Virus record (IMG/VR): IMGVR_UViG_3300042308_001600
Span: 57,078-121,077 of that record
Source of the DNA: a virus
DNA length: 64,000 bases
Strand: one strand, 5' to 3'
Of the stretch, positions 1 to 8,694 are shown one piece after another. The notes under the pieces are model-generated. The model saw only the letters and a list, made by a program, of their open reading frames with translations, was not told the DNA's origin and searched no databases. The position numbers and the translations under genes are program-made. The first letter of the stretch is position 1. Each line of letters opens with the position of its first letter.

Positions 1-693
1 TCCCTTTTCACGGGGACACACATTCTCGTTCATGTTCGGCACATAGAACTTCAGGCAGGCCTCCTCGAGGTGCTTGATGTCCAGGAGCTTATGCTTTGCG
101 TCCATGACCACGCAGTGGTTGTCCCGGGTGTCGATCCGGAGTTCCAGGTACTTGGCTGTCGCCGCCATGTTGGTGTTGCCCCAGTAGAAGTTCGGGTGGT
201 TCAGGACTGCCAGCACGCGTGCTAGCGGCACCCACGTGACTTCCTCAGGTTGACGCGCAGCCGACAGTTCACCATCCTTCGCGATTACCGAGAGGTCCGC
301 GTGAATATTCCGCAGCTCTGTTGCGATCCCCTGTGCTGTCAGCTCCAGGGCGGCGCGGCGGGCATGCACACCGAGCTTCAATGCTTGATCTATGGCATCT
401 ACCATGGTTGAACAAGTCGTGACGGTGTGGTTGATCGCAAACAACAGCGCCGCAGTTTTTGCCGTCAGCGTGATTGATGCCGCTGCTTGCGTGGCCAGCT
501 CCGCCAGCTCCTCAAGCATCGCAGCCCGCTGCTGGGATGTCTGCGCCTCAGCCAGGTAGGTGTTAAGGATAACGGAGAGTTCCTGCGCCGTGTACTCCTC
601 TTTGGTGAGCTCAATGCGTTCAACTGAATCGTCTGCCAGGATCGCATGCATGCGGTCCACAAATTTAGTGATCTGTTCAATGCGATAAGTCAT
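1..693 (-). CDS. Hypothetical protein, C-terminus outside window
   Basis: An open frame starts at the ATG at 691-693 and runs without a stop through the left edge, giving 231 visible residues. The start overlaps the stop of the upstream gene (ATGA), the junction type seen throughout this genome. The first 150 residues are rich in Ala, Glu and Leu and look helical, possibly coiled coil; the last 60 are more mixed, with several Asp, His and Lys. I recognise no family. The incomplete C-terminus prevents any firmer statement. Confidence 0.8.
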   Translation of the reverse strand, partial: MTYRIEQITKFVDRMHAILADDSVERIELTKEEYTAQELSVILNTYLAEAQTSQQRAAMLEELAELATQAAASITLTAKTAALLFAINHTVTTCSTMVDAIDQALKLGVHARRAALELTAQGIATELRNIHADLSVIAKDGELSAARQPEEVTWVPLARVLAVLNHPNFYWGNTNMAATAKYLELRIDTRDNHCVVMDAKHKLLDIKHLEEACLKFYVPNMNENVCPREKG

Positions 694-917
694 GACCATT
701 TTTCGTTGTTTGGACGTTCTTTCTTCGGTTCTGGTTCACGCCACGTGTGCGCTTTGTAGATGAGCCAAAAACCCACACAGGCCCCTGCGATCTGCCCCAC
801 GACGCACAACATGCCAAACACGGCGCCGGAAGAGTCGGCCAGCAGCACCGCCCAAGGAACCATACCAACCAACACGCACACCCAACCCAGCACAAAGTAC
901 CGGACGTCTCTGCTCAT
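690..917 (-). CDS. Small two-helix membrane protein
   Basis: This 75-residue protein has two hydrophobic segments, at about residues 7-25 and 32-50, and a charged C-terminal tail rich in Glu, Lys and Arg. It is probably an inner-membrane protein with both ends on the same side. I prefer the ATG at 917 because an intrinsic terminator lies at 941-981; an in-frame ATG at 932 is also possible. The stop overlaps the next start by 4 bp. Function unknown; small membrane proteins in phages are sometimes lysis or exclusion factors, but nothing specific shows that here. Confidence 0.7.
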   Translation of the reverse strand: MSRDVRYFVLGWVCVLVGMVPWAVLLADSSGAVFGMLCVVGQIAGACVGFWLIYKAHTWREPEPKKERPNNEKWS

Positions 918-940
918 TCTAGTTCTGCCCATGTAAATAT

Positions 941-981
941 GAAAAATGGACTGGCAGGTGTGAGGGAGCACCTGCCAGTCC
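941..981 (-). terminator. Intrinsic terminator downstream of the ligase gene
   Basis: A perfect 13-bp inverted repeat (948-960 with 969-981) closes a loop of 8 bases and, read on the minus strand, is followed directly by ATTTTTC. This is a canonical Rho-independent terminator. It should end the transcript that carries the ligase at 1185-3239. The stretch 982-1184 between it and the ligase stop shows no convincing gene; a 144-residue frame crossing it would have to run through the terminator stem. Confidence 0.9.
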
Positions 982-1184
982 TGTTTAATAAACGCCAGCT
1001 GTTCTGATCGGAAACCCTGCCGCGGTTTATTGCGCGTGCAGGGACAATACGTGAAACCCTGTAACCACTCAGGGAAAGGTTGCAGGAAAACGCTTCCGAC
1101 ACTGCACACCTGCTGGTGGTGCATCTGCAGCTAGGGGAGCACTAGCCGCAGATAAAATGAGAATGACACGACGTGCGTATCCAA

Positions 1185-3239
1185 TCAAGCTCCAATGCGC
1201 GTCCGGAACTCTTCTTCGGTTACCACCATGACACCCAGCTTCGCGGCCTTGTCGAGTTTCGAGCCTGCCTTGTCACCGGCGAGCAACCGGGTCGTGTTCT
1301 TGGTCACCCCCGATGCCACCTTGCCTCCGTGGGCCCTGATCATCGCCGCTGCGATCTCACGTGGGACCGTCAGGGTGCCGGTGATGACCCAGATTTCACC
1401 CTCCAAGGTGTTACCTTTGATCTCCCGCGTGGCTTCCGGGAACTCGAAGCCGACCAAACCCAGCAGATCAATGTCCCGCACCTTCTCGGTGTCTTGCCGC
1501 CAGGCCAGGAAGGCTGCGGCAGCCACAGGGAGCATATCCGGACAGGACAGGATATCCTGGTCGGCGGCGGCCAGGATTGCTGGGATACTGCCAAAGTGTG
1601 TCACGAGCGCCCTCGATGCCGTGTTGCCAACCTGCGGGATACAGAGTCCCCGGATAACCCGGTCTTGCTCCTGGGCTGCGCGTTGACGTGCCGTCGCGAG
1701 TGCCTTGACGGTATTGCTGGCCTGCTTCTCCCCTAGCCCGCACCGATCCAACTCGGGGATGCCAAGCAGGAACAGATCTGCGTACCGTTTCACGCGCGGC
1801 AGATGCGTCAAAATCGCCTCAATAGTGGACGGTCCCATTCCCTCAACATCCAAAGCGGCCTTGGATACAAAGTAGCAGAGACGTTGCTTGAACCACTCCG
1901 GGCAATCATAGTTGGTGCAACGGATTGCCACCGCCTCTTCCTCAGACTTGCCTGTGGGGGAGCCGCAGAACGGACACTCCGTTGGGGCGAAGATCTTGGA
2001 ACAGTCGCCTGTGCGCTTGTCCAGAATCGGCCGTAAGACCTGCGGTATGATTTCTGCTGCTTTTGCAATGATCACATGGTCCCCGACCCGGATGTCCTTC
2101 GCGGCGACATCCACATAGTTGTGGAGGGTCGCGCGCCGAATCGTGGAACCAGCAAGCTTCACGGCACGGAGTTCCGCCACGGGCGTCAGGACACCGTTCT
2201 TGCCCATCTGGACCGTCACGGAATTCAGGACGGTCTTGGCTTCCTCGGGTGGGTACTTGAAGGCCGCGGCCCAGAGCGGGGCTGTCTTGTTGGTGCCAAG
2301 CAGTCGGCGGAGATTCCGCTGATCAAGCTTGATCACCGCGCCATCGATGTCGAAGGGCAACGTACCACGCTCACTCTGCAGCTGCGCCAGCGCATCCTTC
2401 AGAGACACCAAGGTCTGCTCGACGGTGGGTTGGCGTGTGCGGTACAGGACATGCGGAGGAAAGGTCGGCAGGCCCATGCAGCGGAACTGATCATGGAGGG
2501 TTGTCTGACAGACCCAGCTGTCACATTCCAGCAACTCGTAGATGACACAGTCCAGACGCCGCTTGGAGGTCTCACGCGGGTCCAGCTGCTTGAGGGCTCC
2601 CACGGCAGCATTGCGGGGGTTTGCCCATTCCTCTTCCCCGGCGGCGACACGCTGTGCATTGAGCAGCTGGAATGTATCCCGCGACATGTACACTTCCCCA
2701 CGAAACACCATCTCATCCGGGTGCAGGAAGCCGGTAGTGCTCTTGAGTTGCAGCGGGACGCTACGAATCGTCCTGACCTGGGCCGTCACATCATCACCCG
2801 TGATACCGTCACCACGGGTCAGGGCGCGCGTCAAAATACCATGGTTGTAGTACAGCTCCACGGAGAGACCATCCACCTTCGGCTCCACCAAGTAGGCTGG
2901 CGTGTCCTGCGTCCCGATTGTTTTCACGCAACGCTCCAAGAATGTCTTGATATCCTTGTCCTCGTAGGCATTCGCGAGGCTGAGCATTGGGATCTGGCGC
3001 ATGCAGGAAGCAAAGCCCTTCAGGGGTTGCTGCAGGATGCGCTGCGTTGGGGACGCCGGCGTCAGGAGTTCCGGATAGCTCGCTTCGTAGATCTGCAGTT
3101 CTCGGAACAGCTTGTCGTATTCCTGGTCTGATATCACGGGCCGCCCCACCTGGTAGTACCAGTTAGCGGCATCTTCAATCTGCTTCCTGAGAACCTCAAT
3201 GCGGTCTCGTACTTGTGCGGGTGTAGTGGGTGTGCTCAT
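1185..3239 (-). CDS. ligA: NAD-dependent DNA ligase, full length
   Basis: This 684-residue protein seals DNA nicks using NAD+ as adenylate donor, probably during phage replication. It shows the whole bacterial LigA order: an N-terminal Ia region with NAD-contacting tyrosines (YY near residue 28, DQEYDKL near 38-44), the adenylation motif EPKVDG with Lys121 as nucleotidyl acceptor, TRGDG near 141, an OB fold, a four-cysteine zinc finger (CPFC and CTNYDC, about residues 418-440), helix-hairpin-helix repeats, and a C-terminal BRCT domain (about 605-684). Length matches cellular LigA (about 670). The start overlaps the preceding stop by 4 bp. A terminator follows about 200 bp downstream. Confidence 0.97.
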   Translation of the reverse strand: MSTPTTPAQVRDRIEVLRKQIEDAANWYYQVGRPVISDQEYDKLFRELQIYEASYPELLTPASPTQRILQQPLKGFASCMRQIPMLSLANAYEDKDIKTFLERCVKTIGTQDTPAYLVEPKVDGLSVELYYNHGILTRALTRGDGITGDDVTAQVRTIRSVPLQLKSTTGFLHPDEMVFRGEVYMSRDTFQLLNAQRVAAGEEEWANPRNAAVGALKQLDPRETSKRRLDCVIYELLECDSWVCQTTLHDQFRCMGLPTFPPHVLYRTRQPTVEQTLVSLKDALAQLQSERGTLPFDIDGAVIKLDQRNLRRLLGTNKTAPLWAAAFKYPPEEAKTVLNSVTVQMGKNGVLTPVAELRAVKLAGSTIRRATLHNYVDVAAKDIRVGDHVIIAKAAEIIPQVLRPILDKRTGDCSKIFAPTECPFCGSPTGKSEEEAVAIRCTNYDCPEWFKQRLCYFVSKAALDVEGMGPSTIEAILTHLPRVKRYADLFLLGIPELDRCGLGEKQASNTVKALATARQRAAQEQDRVIRGLCIPQVGNTASRALVTHFGSIPAILAAADQDILSCPDMLPVAAAAFLAWRQDTEKVRDIDLLGLVGFEFPEATREIKGNTLEGEIWVITGTLTVPREIAAAMIRAHGGKVASGVTKNTTRLLAGDKAGSKLDKAAKLGVMVVTEEEFRTRIGA

Positions 3240-3703
3240 GCGTCCTTGTCGTGCGTGGTGTGCAAGGCATTGGCCGGCATTCTCAGTTCCGTCAGTAGCG
3301 CGTATTCGTCAAGCGCCTGCGCCTTGTCTTCCTCCTCATAGAACTCCTCCAGCAGAGGAACCGCACCCAAGTCCAGTTTGAGGGTCAACACATGCCCTTG
3401 TTTGTCCGGATGCATACCCAGAGTAACCGTACCAGGTTTGAGGCTCAGCGCGTACAAGAACATACGAGCTCGCCGCATCGTCTGATTGATTTCCGAATTG
3501 CCCCCCGCGACCTGATGCAGAAACTGTCTTATGGGCTGCGCCAGCTGCAGCATAACCAGGGCGTCCACTTGGCACTCTCTGTCTAACTCCGAAAGATTCA
3601 CGAGGGCTTTGGCCCAGCACTCCGGCTGATCGAGTTGATCCGTCAGCACTCGTTTAATGGCTTCCTCGGGAGGAAGCCCTGCGGGAATAGGTGGGGAGGT
3701 CAT
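3236..3703 (-). CDS. Hypothetical protein
   Basis: A 155-residue, mostly helical-looking acidic protein with no membrane segment. It overlaps its neighbours by 4 bp on both sides and so appears translationally coupled to the ligase downstream and to the gene at 3700-4221 upstream. I recognise no family. Its position suggests an accessory to the repair genes on either side, which is inference only. Confidence 0.8.
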   Translation of the reverse strand: MTSPPIPAGLPPEEAIKRVLTDQLDQPECWAKALVNLSELDRECQVDALVMLQLAQPIRQFLHQVAGGNSEINQTMRRARMFLYALSLKPGTVTLGMHPDKQGHVLTLKLDLGAVPLLEEFYEEEDKAQALDEYALLTELRMPANALHTTHDKDA

Positions 3704-4221
3704 GACAACAGTGTCTTGAAAAACTTCCGCTGGGCGCGCCGCCCGGCTAACAGGAGGTCGACGAGCTGCCCGACGGTAAAGTCATCTGGGATCGGGATGC
3801 TTTTACGATTACCCCCATTGATGGCGCCGAGGGAACCGGGGGCGAATTTGGCTTGTCTCGCTACGGACGGTAACACAAAGTGCAGTGACGCTTTGTTGTA
3901 GTTCGTGAATCTCAACTCCAAGGACGGACTGCGCGTACGCATTAGATTCGCCACGACTGTAAGATCACAGTACAACCCCATTGGACCTAGCACGGCCGCC
4001 TCGGGACCAAGAAGTTTACGCAGGGCTGGAGCAAGCCCTTGCTGGATTATCACAAAGTTCCAATAGTACTTTTCAGGTCTAGGATGAATCGTCACTTCGC
4101 ACCCAGCCTCCGCCGCAAAACGACGGCGCATGGCTTCGAAGCGTGCCCTCCCCCTTGCCCAGGATTTTACGAAATCTTGTACGAACTTGTCCCGCGTTGC
4201 TTTGGTGCTACGCCTGCTCAT
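3700..4221 (-). CDS. Hypothetical basic protein
   Basis: A 173-residue protein. Both ends are strongly basic (many Arg and Lys in residues 1-35 and again in the last 15), while the middle is a mixed alpha/beta region. The charge pattern would suit nucleic-acid binding, but no known motif is visible. It sits between the DNA glycosylase at 4218-4895 and the gene at 3236-3703, with ATGA overlaps at both junctions. Confidence 0.8.
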   Translation of the reverse strand: MSRRSTKATRDKFVQDFVKSWARGRARFEAMRRRFAAEAGCEVTIHPRPEKYYWNFVIIQQGLAPALRKLLGPEAAVLGPMGLYCDLTVVANLMRTRSPSLELRFTNYNKASLHFVLPSVARQAKFAPGSLGAINGGNRKSIPIPDDFTVGQLVDLLLAGRRAQRKFFKTLLS

Positions 4222-4895
4222 AGCTCTGTCAGGAACTTTTGTCCACGCATCGTCACTGAGTTTTCTTTCCAGATCTCGAAGTCCAGTTCTGCCGGTACGC
4301 GGCCCAGCTCATCACAATGATGCAAGAACGCCTTCTCCAACCGCAAATACTCATTACCGGAAGGAGTTGTTTTGGGAATCCCAGCACACAGGCGTTTGCG
4401 CTGCATGTACTGTAAGATGTGGGTATCCAGGCAGGCCAACTGCAATCCGGGGCGTGTGAATAGCATGAGCATAGAGGCGCTCTTGAGGCCGTAACCGGGA
4501 AGCGTTACGAGGTCCTCGCGTGTGCAGGTGCGGAGATTCAGCAACCCCTCATAGTGCCTGGCTGCCACATGGAACAGCAACCGCGACAAGCGCACGTACT
4601 GACCAACCTTGTGTTGCTGTAGCCAGATCACCAATGCCGGCTCCTCTTTCACCACACGCTGCGCTTCCGCTCCGCTGTCCGGAACACACTTTCGCGCGTC
4701 GGCCCATAACATGGACAAACAGTCGAAGGGACAGCGCAGTCCGTACAGCTCCCGCCAGTCACCCAGCAGGGCGTCCAACTTGCGTTGCTGAACGCCAGCA
4801 TGTTTACCCGCCACAAAGGCCGTCAACATGAAGAATCGTTGCAGCTGAGCATCTGTGGCCTCGTACAGGAAGGGGTACTCGACAGTACCGCTCAC
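4218..4895 (-). CDS. HhH-GPD family DNA glycosylase
   Basis: This 225-residue protein is a likely base-excision enzyme of the endonuclease III superfamily. The hairpin LPGYGLKSAS (residues 132-141) corresponds to LPGVGRKTAN of endonuclease III, placing Lys138 at the catalytic lysine of bifunctional glycosylase/AP lyases. LDTHI (156-160) supplies the catalytic aspartate, Asp157. The C-terminal iron-sulphur cysteine cluster of Nth and MutY is absent, so it is nearer to cluster-free subfamilies such as archaeal AGOG or 8-oxoguanine types. The substrate base cannot be read from the sequence. It lies in the same operon as the ligase, which fits a repair function. Confidence 0.8.
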   Translation of the reverse strand: MSGTVEYPFLYEATDAQLQRFFMLTAFVAGKHAGVQQRKLDALLGDWRELYGLRCPFDCLSMLWADARKCVPDSGAEAQRVVKEEPALVIWLQQHKVGQYVRLSRLLFHVAARHYEGLLNLRTCTREDLVTLPGYGLKSASMLMLFTRPGLQLACLDTHILQYMQRKRLCAGIPKTTPSGNEYLRLEKAFLHHCDELGRVPAELDFEIWKENSVTMRGQKFLTEL

Positions 4896-5272
4896 GAGGC
4901 GAGGCCCTCCAACCGCGACCGTTCAGCCAACACGGTGTCATAGTTCCACGCCGGACAGACGTCGTGGTCCGGTGACGAGACTGAGACATTCAAGATACCC
5001 CAGCTACGGAGATGCTCATGGAGCTGGGCGCATAATTCCAGACTCAGGTCTCCGACATTAAAGTCCTCCACAGAATCCTGCCAGGCACGCTTGCCCTCGT
5101 CCGTCTCAATAATCCAATCCGTCACGGCAGACTGCACTCTGCTCAGCACTTCCTCCATGGTCATGGCGGTTATTGTACTGCACCTAAACTCCAGCTTCGT
5201 GCTCGGTTCACCCTCGCGTGATATCAGAATCACGTGATCCGCTTGGGCGTTCAATGAGATCTTCTGTGACAT
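4892..5272 (-). CDS. Hypothetical acidic protein
   Basis: A 126-residue soluble-looking protein of acidic character with alternating beta-like segments in the first 35 residues and helices after that. It overlaps the glycosylase start by 4 bp and the end of the membrane protein at 5251-5775 by 22 bp. No family recognised. Confidence 0.75.
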   Translation of the reverse strand: MSQKISLNAQADHVILISREGEPSTKLEFRCSTITAMTMEEVLSRVQSAVTDWIIETDEGKRAWQDSVEDFNVGDLSLELCAQLHEHLRSWGILNVSVSSPDHDVCPAWNYDTVLAERSRLEGLAS

Positions 5273-5775
5273 CCTGTCAGGAATTGGTACTTCTCATAAC
5301 ACCACTGCTGCGCACGAAACCGCATACCCTGCCTGTACTGCTCATGACGTTTCATCGCCGTCAGGTTGCTGAGGTACAAGTCCTGCACGGCTTGCTGTAA
5401 GACACGCCATTCGAGTTGCTTCGGATCCCGTGCCTGTTGCTGCAAATTTATCACCGCAACCTCCATGCTCTTCAGCATGTTTTGCCGCGCCTCCAACGTC
5501 CCGTAGGCACGCGCGTACGTGTTGTCACTGGTCGCCAGCGAGATCTTTATGCTGCTCGCACAGCACAGCAGAAACACACAACCCAACAACGGATGGTCCG
5601 GAATCGTCACCAAGGCATTGAGACAACCACACAGCATGACACCGACCCAAATGCTGGTCAGATCAGTCAGGACCGGTCGCCAGTCTGTCAAGGCCACGTA
5701 CACATCGTAGGTACCTTCTGAGAGCCAGTACCACGCAGTGTGGCACTTGAGGATAAGATTTCGTAGTTTGTTCAA
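5251..5775 (-). CDS. Membrane protein, TTG start
   Basis: A 174-residue protein with two hydrophobic helices (about residues 40-58 and 64-82), followed by a long, probably cytoplasmic helical region rich in Gln, Arg and Glu. The frame stays open further upstream, but that part overlaps the well-formed gene at 5772-6122. The best start is therefore the TTG at 5773-5775, whose last two bases lie in the upstream TGA (TTGA overlap). Function unknown. The layout (two helices, then a soluble helical tail) resembles many small phage membrane proteins. Confidence 0.65.
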   Translation of the reverse strand: MNKLRNLILKCHTAWYWLSEGTYDVYVALTDWRPVLTDLTSIWVGVMLCGCLNALVTIPDHPLLGCVFLLCCASSIKISLATSDNTYARAYGTLEARQNMLKSMEVAVINLQQQARDPKQLEWRVLQQAVQDLYLSNLTAMKRHEQYRQGMRFRAQQWCYEKYQFLTGCHRRSH

Positions 5776-6122
5776 AACTGGTTTCCAAGCGTGTCGAATA
5801 AATCCGTGAACATGTCTGCGGTCGAGGAGTCGGGACGCTCCAGATCCAACAGCTGCGGGTTGTGCGTGAGCACGGTCAACAGTGTACTGAGGAGCTGATC
5901 TACTGCGATGTTCCACTCATCGCGCCGATCCCAGTACCAGTCATCGTCCTCCTTCTCAATTGTAAGATCCGACGAGATTGTCACCGGGGTGCGCTCCGTA
6001 TGGGAGCCTACCACCTGCACTTCAATGTAGTTTGTACCTTGCGGGAACGCTTCTGTGACGCCGAAATCAAACCGGACAAACTGCTGTTGCCCCCTGTACT
6101 CGTGATAGGCCTTGGTGGACAC
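5772..6122 (-). CDS. Hypothetical protein
   Basis: A 116-residue acidic protein; the N-terminal 55 residues look beta-rich and the remainder helical. It lies between the membrane protein at 5251-5775 (TTGA overlap) and the virion-like protein at 6143-6793 (20-bp gap). No family recognised. Confidence 0.7.
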   Translation of the reverse strand: MSTKAYHEYRGQQQFVRFDFGVTEAFPQGTNYIEVQVVGSHTERTPVTISSDLTIEKEDDDWYWDRRDEWNIAVDQLLSTLLTVLTHNPQLLDLERPDSSTADMFTDLFDTLGNQF

Positions 6123-6142
6123 TAAGTGCTGATTTTACTGCG

Positions 6143-6793
6143 CTATGCGCCTCCTGCGTACGGCGGGAGAGACGGAGCTGGTATTGTTCCTGAAAGTAGC
6201 GAACTTGGAGACGGAGCCCCCATCAGAATTTTTTTGAACATAGCTGACGATAACATTGCTTGCTCGTTCTCATTCGGTACTCCGCCAAACCTAGCGGGTG
6301 TACGGAGCAGATTCGTCTGTAATGGATCTGCCTTGCTCTGTGCTCCCCAGTTAGTTGGGCGTGTCGGGTAACCCGCGCCCTCCTCCATTTCCCTGACGGA
6401 ACCGGTGATGGGTTTAGTTGGGGTTAGCCCTGCTGCTCCTGCAAGCTGACTGGAGTGATCTGCAAACGCTGGTATCGATGATTCATCGGAACCACCCTGC
6501 CCACGCCAGTGTTCCAAGCCCGCACCAACCCCAGCACCACCAAGACCCCCGAGCAGCATACCTTTCAGGATCGAGGGAGAACCGTTCTCCTCCTCATCCC
6601 GTTTGCTCTGCATGAGCTTACGGACACCCTGAATGGCGCCACCCCCGAGCGCCCCGGCTCCACCACCAAGGATGGCGGCCAGGATGCGGGGGTTAATTGG
6701 CGCTTGGGCTGGTTCACCCGCAGCGCGCTTGATGATGAAAGTCGTGAGATTGATACGGAATGGCAGGTTCATAGGAATGAGTAAATGTTTCAC
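6143..6793 (-). CDS. Putative virion protein with glycine-zipper segments
   Basis: A 216-residue protein with two short glycine-rich hydrophobic stretches, GGGAGALGGGAIQG at about residues 43-56 and GGLGGAGVGAGL at about 82-93, which could pack as glycine zippers in a membrane. The rest is low-complexity and polar. Six other proteins in the virion-like blocks (9137-12387, 24049-27402) share this design. It directly follows the polymerase fragment at 6790-8694 with an ATGA overlap. A role in the virion or in DNA ejection is inference from context. Confidence 0.65.
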   Translation of the reverse strand: MKHLLIPMNLPFRINLTTFIIKRAAGEPAQAPINPRILAAILGGGAGALGGGAIQGVRKLMQSKRDEEENGSPSILKGMLLGGLGGAGVGAGLEHWRGQGGSDESSIPAFADHSSQLAGAAGLTPTKPITGSVREMEEGAGYPTRPTNWGAQSKADPLQTNLLRTPARFGGVPNENEQAMLSSAMFKKILMGAPSPSSLLSGTIPAPSLPPYAGGA

Positions 6794-8694
6794 AGCGGCC
6801 GAGTACCGGCAAGAACTTCCTCGAAGTCCTTGCGAGTGATCCCAAGCAGCTGGCGAATGGTGTCCTCTGCGGCTGGGTTCGGCATAGGCTCCGGGAGGTC
6901 AATGTAACCCCAGTTCTTGTTGGCCACCAATGCCGGGTCGAAGAGACCGCCTGCCTTGGGAGCCAAGGTGCGGAAGTCAATGGTCTCACCGGAATGTACT
7001 TTCAGGGGTTTGAATTGCTCGAGCTGTTTGTCAGTCAGGAGACCCAACCGAAGTTTGCCGCCGCCCATTTCGCGCGCGTGCATGCCAGCACCGTTCAGAA
7101 GTGCCCTGAACTTTTGGAACACAAAAGGAGAGCCTGGAGCTTTGGGGGTTTGCCCTGACCTGAAGGTGCGCCAGAAATCATCGTTCTGCTGCCCCGTCAA
7201 TGTGCTGGACTCCCGGAGGTTGTTGTACGCGCCGCTGCTGAGCATCACGGTAGTCTCGAGACCTGAGCGACGTTTGGCGCCGCCACCAAGGCCAGACCCC
7301 TTCGAAGGTTGTCCGTCCTGGTCATACCCCCCTTGCCCACGTGCGTCGTATTTGTGCTCTGCGATGTGGTGCAGCTTCAACACGTAGGCATTGCCGGTTG
7401 TGATCGGCCTGTCCAGCTTGCGGTTGTCCTTGGGATCGAACACAGTCTCCTTGTCGGTCATGCCTGCTTCCTTGAGCTTGGCCGCCACAAAGTCTATCCA
7501 ACTGTCCTCGTTCGGATTGAACGCCGGGAGCTTCATTGGGGTGCCTGACTTGGCTGCAACTTTTCCAAGAAGGATCTCAAGTAACAGCGAGGGGTTGGCA
7601 CGCGATGGGAGACCCTGTTGGTTGAGCAGCATCTCCAGCGGTTCACCCGACGCTGTGCGGAGCATCTCATGCTCGGGGATGACCGCTGAGACGATCCCCT
7701 TCTGGCCCGAGCGCAGGACAAGCTTGTCGCCCTTCTGCATGGGGCGATGACTCTCGACCAGCACCTTCACAGATCCGTCATTCTTGCGCACCACGTCCGT
7801 GACGGTACCTGGCACTGCGCTGTCCCACTGCACAGAGGCATCCGCGCGGAGCTGTCTCGCTACCTTGCCCAAGCGCCCCAGGCTTTGTGACTGGGCTGAA
7901 TTGAAGTTGCGCGGACGGGTGGCCAGGATCAGAGGGTCGCCCGGTTGTACAACCTGACCTGGACGCACGATGCCGTGCTCGTCCAGCAGCGTGAGCTGAT
8001 CTTTGGTGTACATGTCAGGGAACAGTGACTTGAAGTGGTCTTGGCCGCTCTTCAGGTTGCCCCCTGAAAAGTCCTTGTCGATGGAATCCAGATGGAGGCT
8101 GGTGGCCCGCTTTGCGAACTTGTCCGAGACCACCATGGCATCATCCATCGAGAACCCCTTGAAGGGAACAACCCCCACACGGGCGTTGAGGCCTAACGCC
8201 AGGGAACCCTTCTCGTCTGTGAAGTTGGAACGGGCCAGCAGGTCCTTGGCTTTGACAGTCTGTCCCTTCGTGACCGTCGGGGTCTGTGTGATTCCGCTGT
8301 ACCGGTTGAAGGGCATGTTGCGATACAGCCCGATCACCTTGGGAGTTCCATCTGCCAGTCGCAGTTTGATTTGTGTGTCCGCCACATCCTCAACCGTGGC
8401 GTCCCCGTCAGAGCGGATAGCGCCGGCCGTACCGCCAAGCATGTCGTCAAATGACGTGTCCGGCGTGTCATCCATGCTGGTCTGGATCCATGGTGCCTCT
8501 GGTTTTACCAGTGGTTGTGCCTGGTTGGCGAAACGGGCACCGTAGAACAACCGGGTAGGTTGGACGGCATTCTGCAGCGGGATCAGCCCGACATTGGGAC
8601 CGACGAATTGATTGGGAGACATGAACTCGAAATCGACGTCCTCTTCAGGGCGCCGATCCAATTCATACTGGGCGTTAACGACTTCACGATGCAT
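6790..8694 (-). CDS. RNA polymerase beta C-terminal part fused to beta-prime N-terminal segment
   Basis: This 634-residue protein covers the second half of bacterial RpoB. The stretch after GPNVGLIPL matches the RpoB region starting ASLIPFLEH; GLNARVGVVPFKGF matches the RpoB active-site block; KGDKLVLRSGQKGIVS keeps both lysines equivalent to E. coli Lys1065 and Lys1073; GLPSRAN matches GVPSRMN; GNAYVLKLHHIAEHK matches the C-terminal clamp-connecting block. From about residue 560 the chain resembles the start of RpoC (GETIDFRTLAPKAGGLFDP against ETINYRTFKPERDGLF), then ends without the beta-prime zinc ribbon. I chose the ATG at 8692-8694, 11 bp inside the upstream gene, because earlier codons look non-native. 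The rest of beta is at 32371-35061. The location among virion genes favours a virion polymerase. Confidence 0.9.
   Translation of the reverse strand: MHREVVNAQYELDRRPEEDVDFEFMSPNQFVGPNVGLIPLQNAVQPTRLFYGARFANQAQPLVKPEAPWIQTSMDDTPDTSFDDMLGGTAGAIRSDGDATVEDVADTQIKLRLADGTPKVIGLYRNMPFNRYSGITQTPTVTKGQTVKAKDLLARSNFTDEKGSLALGLNARVGVVPFKGFSMDDAMVVSDKFAKRATSLHLDSIDKDFSGGNLKSGQDHFKSLFPDMYTKDQLTLLDEHGIVRPGQVVQPGDPLILATRPRNFNSAQSQSLGRLGKVARQLRADASVQWDSAVPGTVTDVVRKNDGSVKVLVESHRPMQKGDKLVLRSGQKGIVSAVIPEHEMLRTASGEPLEMLLNQQGLPSRANPSLLLEILLGKVAAKSGTPMKLPAFNPNEDSWIDFVAAKLKEAGMTDKETVFDPKDNRKLDRPITTGNAYVLKLHHIAEHKYDARGQGGYDQDGQPSKGSGLGGGAKRRSGLETTVMLSSGAYNNLRESSTLTGQQNDDFWRTFRSGQTPKAPGSPFVFQKFRALLNGAGMHAREMGGGKLRLGLLTDKQLEQFKPLKVHSGETIDFRTLAPKAGGLFDPALVANKNWGYIDLPEPMPNPAAEDTIRQLLGITRKDFEEVLAGTRPL

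Noticed and set aside
690-1124. Longer 144-residue version of the small membrane protein
   Set aside because: The extra 69 codons cross a strong intrinsic terminator at 941-981; the hydrophobic protein begins after it.
2076-3131. Plus-strand open frame (351 codons)
   Set aside because: Antisense of the ligase gene, whose minus-strand reading has every LigA motif.
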